The position numbers and the translations under genes were made by a program. A stretch of DNA of 64,000 nt from Escherichia coli (GTDB taxonomy: Bacteria; Pseudomonadota; Gammaproteobacteria; Enterobacterales; Enterobacteriaceae), in assembly GCF_036503815.1 (NCBI RefSeq), contig NZ_AP027764.1, positions 558,001 to 622,000 on the forward strand, given 5' to 3'. Below the pieces are notes generated by a model. That model was not told the DNA's origin and ran no database searches. It was given only the letters and a program-made list of their open reading frames with translations. Below are positions 1 to 11,305 of the stretch, piece after piece. Every line of letters begins with the position of its first letter. Position 1 is the first letter of the stretch.

Positions 1-1387
<1,387 letters not shown>

Positions 1388-1395
1388 AGGTTTCT

Positions 1396-1989
1396 ATGAC
1401 TTCTCTGTATTTAGCTTCCGGTTCTCCGCGTCGTCAGGAGTTACTTGCGCAACTTGGCGTGACCTTTGAACGTATTGTTACGGGCATTGAGGAGCAGCGT
1501 CAGCCGCAGGAGAGCGCGCAGCAATATGTTGTGCGTCTGGCGCGCGAGAAAGCACAGACGGGTGTCACGCACACGGCGCAGGATCTCCCGGTGCTGGGTG
1601 CGGATACTATCGTTATCCTGAATGGAGAAGTGCTGGAGAAACCGCGCGACGCAGAACATGCGGCGCAGATGTTGCGCAAATTATCGGGCCAGACCCATCA
1701 GGTGATGACGGCAGTGGCGTTGGCCGACAGTCAGCACATTCTCGATTGCCTGGTGGTCACCGATGTGACTTTCAGAACGTTAACAGACGAAGACATCGCG
1801 GGCTATGTCGCCAGCGGAGAACCGTTAGATAAAGCAGGTGCATACGGTATTCAGGGGTTGGGTGGCTGTTTTGTCAGGAAGATAAATGGCAGCTACCACG
1901 CCGTAGTCGGCTTACCGCTGGTTGAAACGTATGAATTATTAAGTAATTTTAACGCACTGCGTGAGAAAAGGGATAAACATGACGGCTGA
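1396..1989 (+). CDS. yhdE: Maf-family nucleotide pyrophosphatase YhdE
   Basis: Maf protein that hydrolyses dTTP/UTP and modified pyrimidine nucleotides to monophosphate and pyrophosphate (house-cleaning; also tied to division arrest in the family). The 197-residue product shows the phosphate-binding SGSPRR at residues 8-13 and the catalytic Asp in LGADTIV (Asp70), plus the conserved DKAGAYGIQG loop. Its 3' end overlaps the start of rng by 11 bp. The Maf family has two E. coli members; the linkage to mreD and rng identifies this one as YhdE rather than YceF. Confidence 0.97.
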   Translation: MTSLYLASGSPRRQELLAQLGVTFERIVTGIEEQRQPQESAQQYVVRLAREKAQTGVTHTAQDLPVLGADTIVILNGEVLEKPRDAEHAAQMLRKLSGQTHQVMTAVALADSQHILDCLVVTDVTFRTLTDEDIAGYVASGEPLDKAGAYGIQGLGGCFVRKINGSYHAVVGLPLVETYELLSNFNALREKRDKHDG

Positions 1990-3448
1990 ATTGTTGGTAA
2001 ACGTAACGCCTTCGGAAACGCGAGTGGCGTATATTGATGGCGGTATTCTGCAGGAAATTCATATTGAACGTGAGGCGCGACGCGGAATAGTAGGCAATAT
2101 CTACAAGGGTCGTGTAAGTCGTGTACTTCCGGGTATGCAGGCGGCTTTTGTAGATATTGGGCTGGATAAAGCCGCGTTTCTTCATGCATCCGATATCATG
2201 CCGCACACTGAATGTGTGGCGGGTGAAGAACAAAAGCAATTCACGGTGCGCGATATCTCGGAACTGGTCCGTCAGGGGCAAGATCTGATGGTGCAGGTGG
2301 TGAAAGATCCGCTTGGTACTAAAGGTGCGCGCCTGACCACCGATATCACTCTGCCATCTCGCTATCTGGTTTTTATGCCAGGTGCTTCTCATGTTGGGGT
2401 TTCCCAACGTATCGAAAGCGAATCCGAACGTGAACGCCTGAAAAAAGTGGTCGCGGAGTATTGCGACGAGCAGGGCGGGTTTATCATCCGTACTGCAGCG
2501 GAAGGTGTTGGTGAGGCTGAACTAGCTTCCGATGCCGCTTATCTGAAACGTGTCTGGACCAAAGTCATGGAGCGTAAAAAGCGCCCGCAGACCCGTTATC
2601 AGCTGTATGGCGAACTGGCGTTGGCGCAGCGTGTTCTGCGTGATTTCGCCGACGCCGAGCTGGATCGCATTCGCGTTGACTCGCGCCTGACTTACGAAGC
2701 ATTGCTGGAGTTTACTTCGGAGTACATTCCCGAGATGACCAGCAAGCTGGAGCATTACACAGGCCGCCAACCGATTTTCGATCTCTTTGATGTTGAAAAC
2801 GAAATCCAGCGGGCGCTGGAACGCAAAGTTGAACTAAAATCCGGTGGCTATCTGATTATCGACCAGACCGAAGCGATGACCACCGTGGACATCAATACCG
2901 GGGCGTTTGTCGGTCATCGCAATCTGGACGACACCATCTTCAATACCAATATTGAAGCGACGCAGGCTATTGCTCGCCAGTTACGGTTGCGTAACCTGGG
3001 CGGGATCATCATTATTGATTTCATCGATATGAATAATGAAGATCACCGTCGCCGCGTACTGCATTCGCTGGAACAAGCGTTGAGCAAAGACCGGGTGAAA
3101 ACCAGCGTTAATGGTTTTTCGGCGCTGGGGCTGGTGGAGATGACACGTAAACGCACCCGTGAAAGCATTGAACACGTATTGTGTAACGAATGTCCGACTT
3201 GCCACGGTCGCGGAACGGTGAAAACCGTGGAAACGGTATGCTATGAAATCATGCGCGAGATTGTTCGTGTACACCATGCTTACGATTCCGACCGTTTCCT
3301 GGTCTATGCTTCTCCGGCAGTAGCCGAAGCCTTGAAAGGCGAAGAGTCACACTCGCTGGCGGAAGTGGAAATTTTCGTTGGCAAACAGGTTAAAGTACAA
3401 ATTGAACCGCTCTATAACCAGGAGCAGTTTGACGTCGTAATGATGTAA
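1979..3448 (+). CDS. rng: Ribonuclease G
   Basis: Single-strand endoribonuclease of the RNase E/G family that matures the 5' end of 16S rRNA and decays some mRNAs. The 489-residue protein has an N-terminal S1 domain (about residues 38-125), the DNase I-like catalytic domain with metal-binding Asp304 (TVDINTG) and Asp347 (IIIIDFIDM), and a zinc-link cysteine cluster (C404, C407, C410 in CNECPTCHG). It lacks the long C-terminal scaffold of RNase E, as expected for RNase G. I chose the ATG giving MTAELLVNV because it matches the known protein; an in-frame ATG 18 bp upstream lies inside yhdE. Confidence 0.97.
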   Translation: MTAELLVNVTPSETRVAYIDGGILQEIHIEREARRGIVGNIYKGRVSRVLPGMQAAFVDIGLDKAAFLHASDIMPHTECVAGEEQKQFTVRDISELVRQGQDLMVQVVKDPLGTKGARLTTDITLPSRYLVFMPGASHVGVSQRIESESERERLKKVVAEYCDEQGGFIIRTAAEGVGEAELASDAAYLKRVWTKVMERKKRPQTRYQLYGELALAQRVLRDFADAELDRIRVDSRLTYEALLEFTSEYIPEMTSKLEHYTGRQPIFDLFDVENEIQRALERKVELKSGGYLIIDQTEAMTTVDINTGAFVGHRNLDDTIFNTNIEATQAIARQLRLRNLGGIIIIDFIDMNNEDHRRRVLHSLEQALSKDRVKTSVNGFSALGLVEMTRKRTRESIEHVLCNECPTCHGRGTVKTVETVCYEIMREIVRVHHAYDSDRFLVYASPAVAEALKGEESHSLAEVEIFVGKQVKVQIEPLYNQEQFDVVMM

Positions 3449-3515
3449 ACAGATGCTGGGCCGCCATCCGGCAAAGGGTTTTTGAGTCACATTTTTAGCA
3501 GACAAGGAGTGACGG

Positions 3516-6500
3516 GTGAGGCGATTGCCGGGGATTTTACTGCTTACTGGAGCCGCGCTCGTTGTGATCGCTGCCCTGCTGGTTAGCGGCCTGCGTATTG
3601 CTTTACCGCATCTTGACGCCTGGCGTCCGGAAATCCTCAACAAAATAGAATCCGCGACTGGCATGCCGGTTGAAGCCAGTCAGCTCTCAGCCAGCTGGCA
3701 GAATTTTGGCCCGACGCTTGAAGCGCACGACATCCGTGCAGAACTAAAAGATGGCGGCGAATTTTCGGTTAAACGCGTTACTCTGGCGCTGGATGTCTGG
3801 CAAAGCCTGTTACATATGCGCTGGCAGTTTCGTGATCTCACTTTCTGGCAGCTGCGCTTTCGCACCAACACTCCTATCACCAGCGGTGGTGGTAATGATA
3901 GCCTGGAAGCCAGTCACATCAGCGATCTGTTTCTTCGTCAATTCGACCATTTCGATCTCCGCGACAGTGAAGTCAGTTTCCTGACGCCATCCGGTCAGCG
4001 CGCCGAGCTGGCGATCCCACAACTCACCTGGCTGAACGATCCACGTCGACACCGTGCGGAAGGCCTGGTAAGCCTCTCCAGCCTTACCGGACAGCACGGC
4101 GTGATGCAGGTGCGCATGGATTTGCGCGATGATGAGGGGTTGTTAAGCAATGGTCGCGTCTGGCTCCAGGCGGATGACATCGACCTGAAGCCGTGGCTCG
4201 GTAAATGGATGCAGGACAATATTGCGCTGGAAACGGCACAGTTCTCCCTTGAAGGCTGGATGACGATCGACAAAGGCGATGTAACCGGCGGTGACGTCTG
4301 GCTGAAACAGGGCGGTGCCAGCTGGTTGGGCGAGAAGCAAACGCATACGCTGTCGGTGGATAATCTTACCGCGCATATTACGCGTGAAAACCCGGGCTGG
4401 CAGTTCTCTATTCCCGACACACGGATCACGATGGACGGCAAACCCTGGCCGAGCGGAGCATTGACGCTGGCCTGGATACCGGAACAGAACGTTGGCGGCA
4501 AAGACAATAAACGCAGTGACGAACTCCGGATTCGCGCCAGTAATCTGGAGCTGGCAGGCCTGGAGGGCGTACGCCCGCTGGCCGCGAAACTTTCACCTGC
4601 ACTTGGTGATGTTTGGCGCTCCACACAACCGAGCGGCAAGATAAACACGCTGGCGCTGGATATCCCGCTTCAGGCGGCAGACAAGACCCGTTTTCAGGCA
4701 TCGTGGAGCGATCTGGCCTGGAAGCAATGGAAATTATTACCGGGTGCGGAACACTTCTCCGGGACGCTTTCCGGCAGCGTAGAAAATGGTTTGCTTACCG
4801 CGTCGATGAAGCAGGCAAAGATGCCTTACGAAACGGTATTCCGTGCGCCACTGGAAATCGCAGACGGCCAGGCTACGATAAGCTGGCTGAACAATGACAA
4901 AGGTTTCCAGCTGGATGGGCGTAATATTGACGTTAAAGCCAAAGCCGTCCATGCGCGCGGCGGTTTTCGTTACCTGCAACCTGCTAACGATGAACCCTGG
5001 CTGGGTATTCTGGCTGGCATCAGTACCGATGATGGTTCACAAGCCTGGCGCTATTTCCCGGAAAACCTGATGGGTAAAGACCTGGTTGATTACTTAAGTG
5101 GCGCGATTCAGGGCGGTGAAGCGGATAACGCGACGCTGGTTTATGGTGGCAATCCGCAACTCTTCCCCTATAAACACAACGAAGGTCAGTTTGAAGTGCT
5201 GGTGCCGCTACGCAACGCGAAGTTTGCCTTCCAGCCGGACTGGCCTGCATTAACTAACCTTGATATTGAACTGGATTTTATTAACGACGGTTTATGGATG
5301 AAAACCGATGGCGTTAATCTGGGCGGCGTGCGCGCGAGTAATCTCACCGCAGTGATCCCTGACTACTCAAAAGAAAAACTGCTGATTGACGCTGACATTA
5401 AAGGTCCGGGTAAAGCCGTTGGCCCTTACTTTGATGAGACACCGCTGAAAGATTCCCTGGGTGCGACCCTGCAAGAACTCCAGCTCGACGGCGATGTGAA
5501 TGCTCGCTTACATCTTGATATCCCGCTGAACGGCGAGTTGGTAACCGCGAAAGGGGAAGTGACGCTGCGTAATAACAGTCTGTTTATCAAACCACTCGAC
5601 AGCACCCTGAAAAATTTGAGCGGTAAATTCAGCTTTATCAATGGCGATCTGCAAAGTGAACCACTGACAGCAAGCTGGTTTAATCAGCCGTTGAACGTGG
5701 ATTTCTCCACCAAAGAAGGGGCAAAAGCCTACCAGGTCGCGGTGAATCTCAACGGTAATTGGCAACCAGCGAAAACCGGCGTTCTGCCTGCAGCGGTGAA
5801 CGAAGCATTGAGTGGCAGCGTGGCGTGGGATGGTAAAGTGGGCATTGTTCTGCCTTATCATGCTGGCGCGACGTATAACGTAGAGCTAAACGGCGATTTG
5901 AAGAATGTGAGCAGTCACTTACCTTCACCGTTAGCCAAACCTGCGGGTGAACCACTGCCGGTAAACGTTAAGGTTGATGGCAATCTCAACAGTTTTGATT
6001 TAACCGGACAGGCTGGGGCGGATAACCATTTCAATAGCCGCTGGTTGCTCGGTCAAAAGCTGACGCTCGACCGTGCTATTTGGGCGGCAGACAGTAAAAC
6101 GCTCCCGCCGTTGCCGGAACAAAGTGGTGTTGAACTCAATATGCCGCCGATGAATGGTGCCGAGTGGCTGGCCCTGTTCCAGAAAGGTGCGGCGGAGAGT
6201 GTCGGTGGTGCAGCGAGTTTCCCACAACACATAACGTTACGTACGCCTATGTTGTCGCTGGGAAATCAGCAATGGAATAACCTGAGTATTGTTTCGCAAC
6301 CGACGGCAAATGGCACCCAGGTTGAGGCGCAAGGGCGTGAAATCAACGCCACGCTGGCGATGCGTAATAACGCGCCGTGGCTGGCGAATATCAAATATCT
6401 TTATTACAACCCGAGCGAGGCGAAAACTCGTGGTGATTCAACGCCGTCATCACCTTTCCCGACAACGGAGCGCATTAACTTCCGTGGCTGGCCGGACGCA

Positions 6501-7316
6501 CAAATACGATGCGCAGAGTGCTGGTTCTGGGGGCAAAAATTCGGTCGTATTGACAGTGATCTCACTATTTCTGGCGATACGTTAACGCTGACTAATGGAC
6601 TGATTGATACTGGCTTTTCGCGGCTCACTGCCGATGGTGAATGGGTTAACAATCCGGGAAATGAACGCACCTCGCTGAAAGGAAAACTGCGCGGGCAGAA
6701 AATTGATGCCGCCGCAGAATTTTTTGGTGTCACGACGCCCATACGGCAGTCGTCATTTAATGTGGATTACGATTTACACTGGCGCAAAGCACCCTGGCAG
6801 CCAGATGAGGCGACGTTGAATGGCATCATTCATACTCAACTGGGCAAAGGCGAAATTACCGAAATCAACACCGGACATGCAGGGCAATTGCTGCGCCTAC
6901 TGAGCGTTGATGCCCTGATGCGTAAGCTGCGTTTTGATTTCAGAGACACCTTTGGCGAAGGGTTCTATTTTGACTCTATTCGCAGCACCGCGTGGATTAA
7001 AGACGGCGTTATGCACACCGACGACACGCTGGTGGATGGCCTGGAGGCGGACATCGCTATGAAAGGGTCGGTAAATCTGGTACGTCGCGACCTGAATATG
7101 GAAGCGGTTGTCGCACCAGAGATTTCTGCGACGGTGGGTGTGGCTGCGGCCTTTGCGGTTAACCCCATTGTTGGCGCGGCAGTGTTTGCCGCCAGTAAAG
7201 TGCTGGGACCGCTGTGGAGCAAAGTCTCCATTTTGCGCTATCACATTTCGGGTCCGCTGGACGATCCGCAAATCAACGAAGTGTTGCGCCAACCGCGTAA
7301 AGAAAAAGCGCAATGA
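3516..7316 (+). CDS. yhdP: AsmA-like envelope protein YhdP (TamB/YdbH paralogue)
   Basis: Very large (1266 aa) inner-membrane-anchored periplasmic protein of the AsmA-like group, one of the three E. coli proteins (YhdP, TamB, YdbH) implicated in moving phospholipids to the outer membrane. An N-terminal membrane segment (about residues 5-25) is followed by long beta-rich repeats and a hydrophobic Gly/Ala-rich stretch near the C terminus (ATVGVAAAFAVNPIVGAAVF). The start is GTG at 3516, supported by AAGGAG at 3504-3509, 6 bp upstream. It follows rng after 67 bp and is in the same direction, so probably shares its transcript. Confidence 0.95.
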   Translation: MRRLPGILLLTGAALVVIAALLVSGLRIALPHLDAWRPEILNKIESATGMPVEASQLSASWQNFGPTLEAHDIRAELKDGGEFSVKRVTLALDVWQSLLHMRWQFRDLTFWQLRFRTNTPITSGGGNDSLEASHISDLFLRQFDHFDLRDSEVSFLTPSGQRAELAIPQLTWLNDPRRHRAEGLVSLSSLTGQHGVMQVRMDLRDDEGLLSNGRVWLQADDIDLKPWLGKWMQDNIALETAQFSLEGWMTIDKGDVTGGDVWLKQGGASWLGEKQTHTLSVDNLTAHITRENPGWQFSIPDTRITMDGKPWPSGALTLAWIPEQNVGGKDNKRSDELRIRASNLELAGLEGVRPLAAKLSPALGDVWRSTQPSGKINTLALDIPLQAADKTRFQASWSDLAWKQWKLLPGAEHFSGTLSGSVENGLLTASMKQAKMPYETVFRAPLEIADGQATISWLNNDKGFQLDGRNIDVKAKAVHARGGFRYLQPANDEPWLGILAGISTDDGSQAWRYFPENLMGKDLVDYLSGAIQGGEADNATLVYGGNPQLFPYKHNEGQFEVLVPLRNAKFAFQPDWPALTNLDIELDFINDGLWMKTDGVNLGGVRASNLTAVIPDYSKEKLLIDADIKGPGKAVGPYFDETPLKDSLGATLQELQLDGDVNARLHLDIPLNGELVTAKGEVTLRNNSLFIKPLDSTLKNLSGKFSFINGDLQSEPLTASWFNQPLNVDFSTKEGAKAYQVAVNLNGNWQPAKTGVLPAAVNEALSGSVAWDGKVGIVLPYHAGATYNVELNGDLKNVSSHLPSPLAKPAGEPLPVNVKVDGNLNSFDLTGQAGADNHFNSRWLLGQKLTLDRAIWAADSKTLPPLPEQSGVELNMPPMNGAEWLALFQKGAAESVGGAASFPQHITLRTPMLSLGNQQWNNLSIVSQPTANGTQVEAQGREINATLAMRNNAPWLANIKYLYYNPSEAKTRGDSTPSSPFPTTERINFRGWPDAQIRCAECWFWGQKFGRIDSDLTISGDTLTLTNGLIDTGFSRLTADGEWVNNPGNERTSLKGKLRGQKIDAAAEFFGVTTPIRQSSFNVDYDLHWRKAPWQPDEATLNGIIHTQLGKGEITEINTGHAGQLLRLLSVDALMRKLRFDFRDTFGEGFYFDSIRSTAWIKDGVMHTDDTLVDGLEADIAMKGSVNLVRRDLNMEAVVAPEISATVGVAAAFAVNPIVGAAVFAASKVLGPLWSKVSILRYHISGPLDDPQINEVLRQPRKEKAQ

Positions 7317-7390
7317 TTTGACGAGGGCGCGTAATTGCCCCAATCTCATATGATAATCGTTGCCAAAGGCCAACGAGCCGGAACATAACC

Positions 7391-7425
7391 GTAGGCCAGA
7401 TAAGGCGTTCATGCCGCATCCGGCA
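7391..7425. repeat. REP (repetitive extragenic palindromic) element
   Basis: The stretch GTAGGCCAGATAAGGCG then a short loop and CGCATCCGGCA matches the classic enterobacterial REP consensus in the yhdP-tldD gap. REP elements are binding sites for gyrase/IHF and can stabilise the upstream mRNA 3' end. Only one unit is visible, not a BIME array. Confidence 0.85.
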
Positions 7426-7456
7426 GCCGTAAAAAATCCTCTACTGCAGTAACTAA

Positions 7457-8917
<1,461 letters not shown>

Positions 8918-8968
8918 TAATTTCAGTATTTTCAGAAGGATAATTAATCCTTCTCCGTATACGAACGG

Positions 8969-9001
8969 TCCCCTCGCCCCTCTGGGGTTAGGGTGAGGGG
9001 A
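8969..9001. repeat. GC-rich imperfect palindrome (boxC-like), possible tldD terminator
   Basis: TCCCCTCGCCC and GGGTGAGGGGA form an 11-bp stem with one G-T pair around an 11-nt loop. It sits between the convergent tldD and aaeR. A closely related arrangement occurs at 26818-26848, so it is a dispersed intergenic repeat and not only a terminator; no U-run follows on either strand. Confidence 0.6.
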
Positions 9002-9044
9002 ACCCGTTGGCACAGGTTTGTACTACGTAACAGTACAATATTAA

Positions 9045-9974
9045 TTACTTCTCTTTCCCGCGCCCGTGCATTTCCTGAAACAATTTACCGACCTCAACAA
9101 AATAATCCGTCAGTGAGTTGATCACGACCTGTACCTTCAGCGGCAGCTTATCTTTTTCGGTATACAACGCATAAACCGGGCGTGGATCTGACTGGTAACG
9201 CGGCAGCAGGATCTCAAGCTCACCTCGATTGATCTCGTTGATCACCCACATCAGCGGCACGTAGGCAATCCCGGCACCTGCCGTCAGCCAGCGCACCAGC
9301 GTCATCGGATCATTAGTCACAAATCTCCCTTGCGGGATCAGGCGAGTCGAGATCCCTTCCGGTGCGATCAGTTCAAATTCATTGTCCGGACGCACGCTGT
9401 ATTCAAGCCATGAATGGCTACTTAAATCGGCGGGTTTTTCCGGTATGCCGTATTGTGTGAGATAGCTTTTTGCGGCGCACACCACCATTGGCATCGCGCC
9501 CAGACGGCGGGAAAACAGGCTGGAATCTTGCAACGCGCCGACGCGGATCACCACATCCAGACCGTCGGCAATCAGGTCGGGGGCAGGAATTCCGGTAACC
9601 AGATTAACGCTCAAACCTGGGTATTCTTTCAGCATTTTGGCTGTTAGCCCGGCGAGAACATTTTGTGCCATAGTTGAAGAACAGCCAATGCGCAGCGTCC
9701 CGATGGGGGTGTTATTGAAGGCATACAGTTGCTCATGAACATCCTGCACTTCATGAAGCATCCGACGGCAGCCCTGGTAGTAAATTCTACCGGCTTCGGT
9801 CAGGCCAATGCTGCGTGTGCTACGGTTTAACAGCTTTACCTGCAACTCATCTTCCAGTTTTGACACCGTCTGACTGATGGACGAAACGCTCATCTGTAGC
9901 TGTCTGGCGGCGGCGGTAAAAGAGCCAAATTCAACTACTTTGGCAAACACCGACATGCGTTTTAGTCGTTCCAT
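9045..9974 (-). CDS. aaeR: LysR-type regulator AaeR (QseA)
   Basis: LysR-family transcription factor, activator of the divergent aaeXAB efflux operon in response to aromatic carboxylic acids; in pathogenic E. coli the same protein is called QseA and activates LEE genes. The 309-residue product has the N-terminal winged helix-turn-helix (about residues 1-60, with FTAAARQLQMSVSSISQTVSKLE) and the substrate-binding-like effector domain (residues about 90-300). It is transcribed away from aaeX across a 182-bp intergenic region that contains a CRP-like palindrome. Confidence 0.96.
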   Translation of the reverse strand: MERLKRMSVFAKVVEFGSFTAAARQLQMSVSSISQTVSKLEDELQVKLLNRSTRSIGLTEAGRIYYQGCRRMLHEVQDVHEQLYAFNNTPIGTLRIGCSSTMAQNVLAGLTAKMLKEYPGLSVNLVTGIPAPDLIADGLDVVIRVGALQDSSLFSRRLGAMPMVVCAAKSYLTQYGIPEKPADLSSHSWLEYSVRPDNEFELIAPEGISTRLIPQGRFVTNDPMTLVRWLTAGAGIAYVPLMWVINEINRGELEILLPRYQSDPRPVYALYTEKDKLPLKVQVVINSLTDYFVEVGKLFQEMHGRGKEK

Positions 9975-9989
9975 TATTCACTCTGACTT

Positions 9990-10011
9990 AAAAGTGATTT
10001 AGATCACATAA
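9990..10011. promoter_or_regulatory. CRP-like binding site between aaeR and aaeX
   Basis: The 22-mer AAAAGTGATTTAGATCACATAA closely fits the CRP palindrome (TGTGA-N6-TCACA, with one half GTGAT and the other ATCACA). It lies 16 bp upstream of the aaeR start codon and about 145 bp upstream of aaeX. The position near aaeR suggests control of aaeR or both genes; this is inferred from sequence only. Confidence 0.65.
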
Positions 10012-10156
10012 TATAGATAACAGCATAACAGTTACGTTAATATATTAAATATCAATCTACAGCAATGTTGCTCTCGCCCGGCTTTCCATGCCCTTCTCTG
10101 CGGCGACAGATGCTGAAAATAATAACGCCTGCTCTCTCTATACAACCAAGGTCAAC

Positions 10157-10360
10157 ATGAGTCTGTTTCCCGTTATCGTGGTGTTTGGGCTGTCCTTCCC
10201 ACCGATATTTTTCGAATTGCTTTTATCACTGGCGATTTTCTGGCTGGTGCGCCGGGTACTTGTGCCAACAGGTATCTACGACTTTGTCTGGCATCCGGCG
10301 TTGTTCAACACCGCGCTCTATTGCTGCTTGTTTTATTTGATATCGCGACTGTTCGTTTGA
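10157..10360 (+). CDS. aaeX: AaeX small membrane protein
   Basis: Small (67 aa) inner-membrane protein of the DUF1656 family, first gene of the aaeXAB operon; its precise role is unknown and it is not strictly needed for efflux. Two hydrophobic segments are visible (residues about 3-30 and 45-65). I took the internal ATG giving [10 protein letters not shown] as the start, which matches the known E. coli protein and skips an unsupported 23-codon extension. aaeA follows after 7 bp. Confidence 0.95.
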
Positions 10361-10367
10361 GGTTGAA

Positions 10368-11300
10368 GTGAAAACACTAATAAGAAAATTCTCCCGTACG
10401 GCCATCACGGTCGTATTAGTCATTCTGGCCTTCATCGCAATTTTTAATGCCTGGGTCTATTACACCGAATCCCCGTGGACGCGTGACGCGCGCTTTAGCG
10501 CTGACGTCGTTGCGATCGCGCCGGACGTTTCTGGACTCATTACCCAGGTGAATGTTCATGATAACCAGCTGGTGAAAAAAGGACAGGTACTGTTCACCAT
10601 CGACCAGCCGCGTTATCAAAAGGCGCTTGAGGAAGCGCAAGCCGATGTTGCTTATTATCAGGTACTGGCACAGGAGAAACGCCAGGAGGCCGGACGTCGT
10701 AACCGTCTCGGTGTGCAGGCGATGTCTCGCGAAGAGATCGATCAGGCCAACAACGTACTACAAACGGTTCTGCATCAGTTAGCGAAAGCGCAGGCGACCC
10801 GCGATCTGGCAAAACTGGATCTTGAACGCACGGTGATCCGCGCGCCAGCAGATGGCTGGGTGACCAACCTCAACGTCTATACCGGTGAGTTTATTACCCG
10901 TGGATCAACGGCAGTTGCGCTGGTGAAACAGAACTCCTTCTATGTACTGGCCTATATGGAAGAAACTAAGCTGGAAGGGGTGCGCCCTGGGTATCGTGCA
11001 GAGATCACGCCGCTTGGCAGTAACAAAGTGCTGAAAGGGACTGTTGATAGTGTTGCTGCTGGGGTCACCAACGCCAGCAGCACGCGTGACGACAAAGGGA
11101 TGGCGACCATCGACTCTAACCTTGAATGGGTGCGTTTGGCGCAACGTGTTCCGGTTCGTATTCGTCTCGACAACCAGCAAGAGAACATCTGGCCTGCGGG
11201 CACCACTGCTACAGTGGTGGTCACTGGTAAACAAGATCGCGACGAAAGCCAGGATTCGTTCTTCCGTAAAATGGCCCATCGCCTGCGTGAGTTTGGTTAA
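10368..11300 (+). CDS. aaeA: AaeA p-hydroxybenzoate efflux membrane-fusion protein
   Basis: Periplasmic adaptor (HlyD/membrane-fusion family) of the AaeAB pump that exports p-hydroxybenzoate and related aromatic acids. The 310-residue product has one N-terminal membrane segment (about residues 10-32), the lipoyl half-motifs ([19 protein letters not shown] and [11 protein letters not shown]) around an alpha-helical hairpin, and a C-terminal beta domain. The start is GTG at 10368, shortly after the aaeX stop. aaeB begins 5 bp after its stop, so aaeXAB are co-transcribed. Confidence 0.96.
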
Positions 11301-11305
11301 TCACG

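Noticed and set aside
3995..4648. Long antisense frame inside yhdP (and similar ones in gltB and rpoN)
   Set aside because: Composition is Ser/Pro/Arg-rich as expected from a shadow frame; the sense gene matches a known protein throughout.
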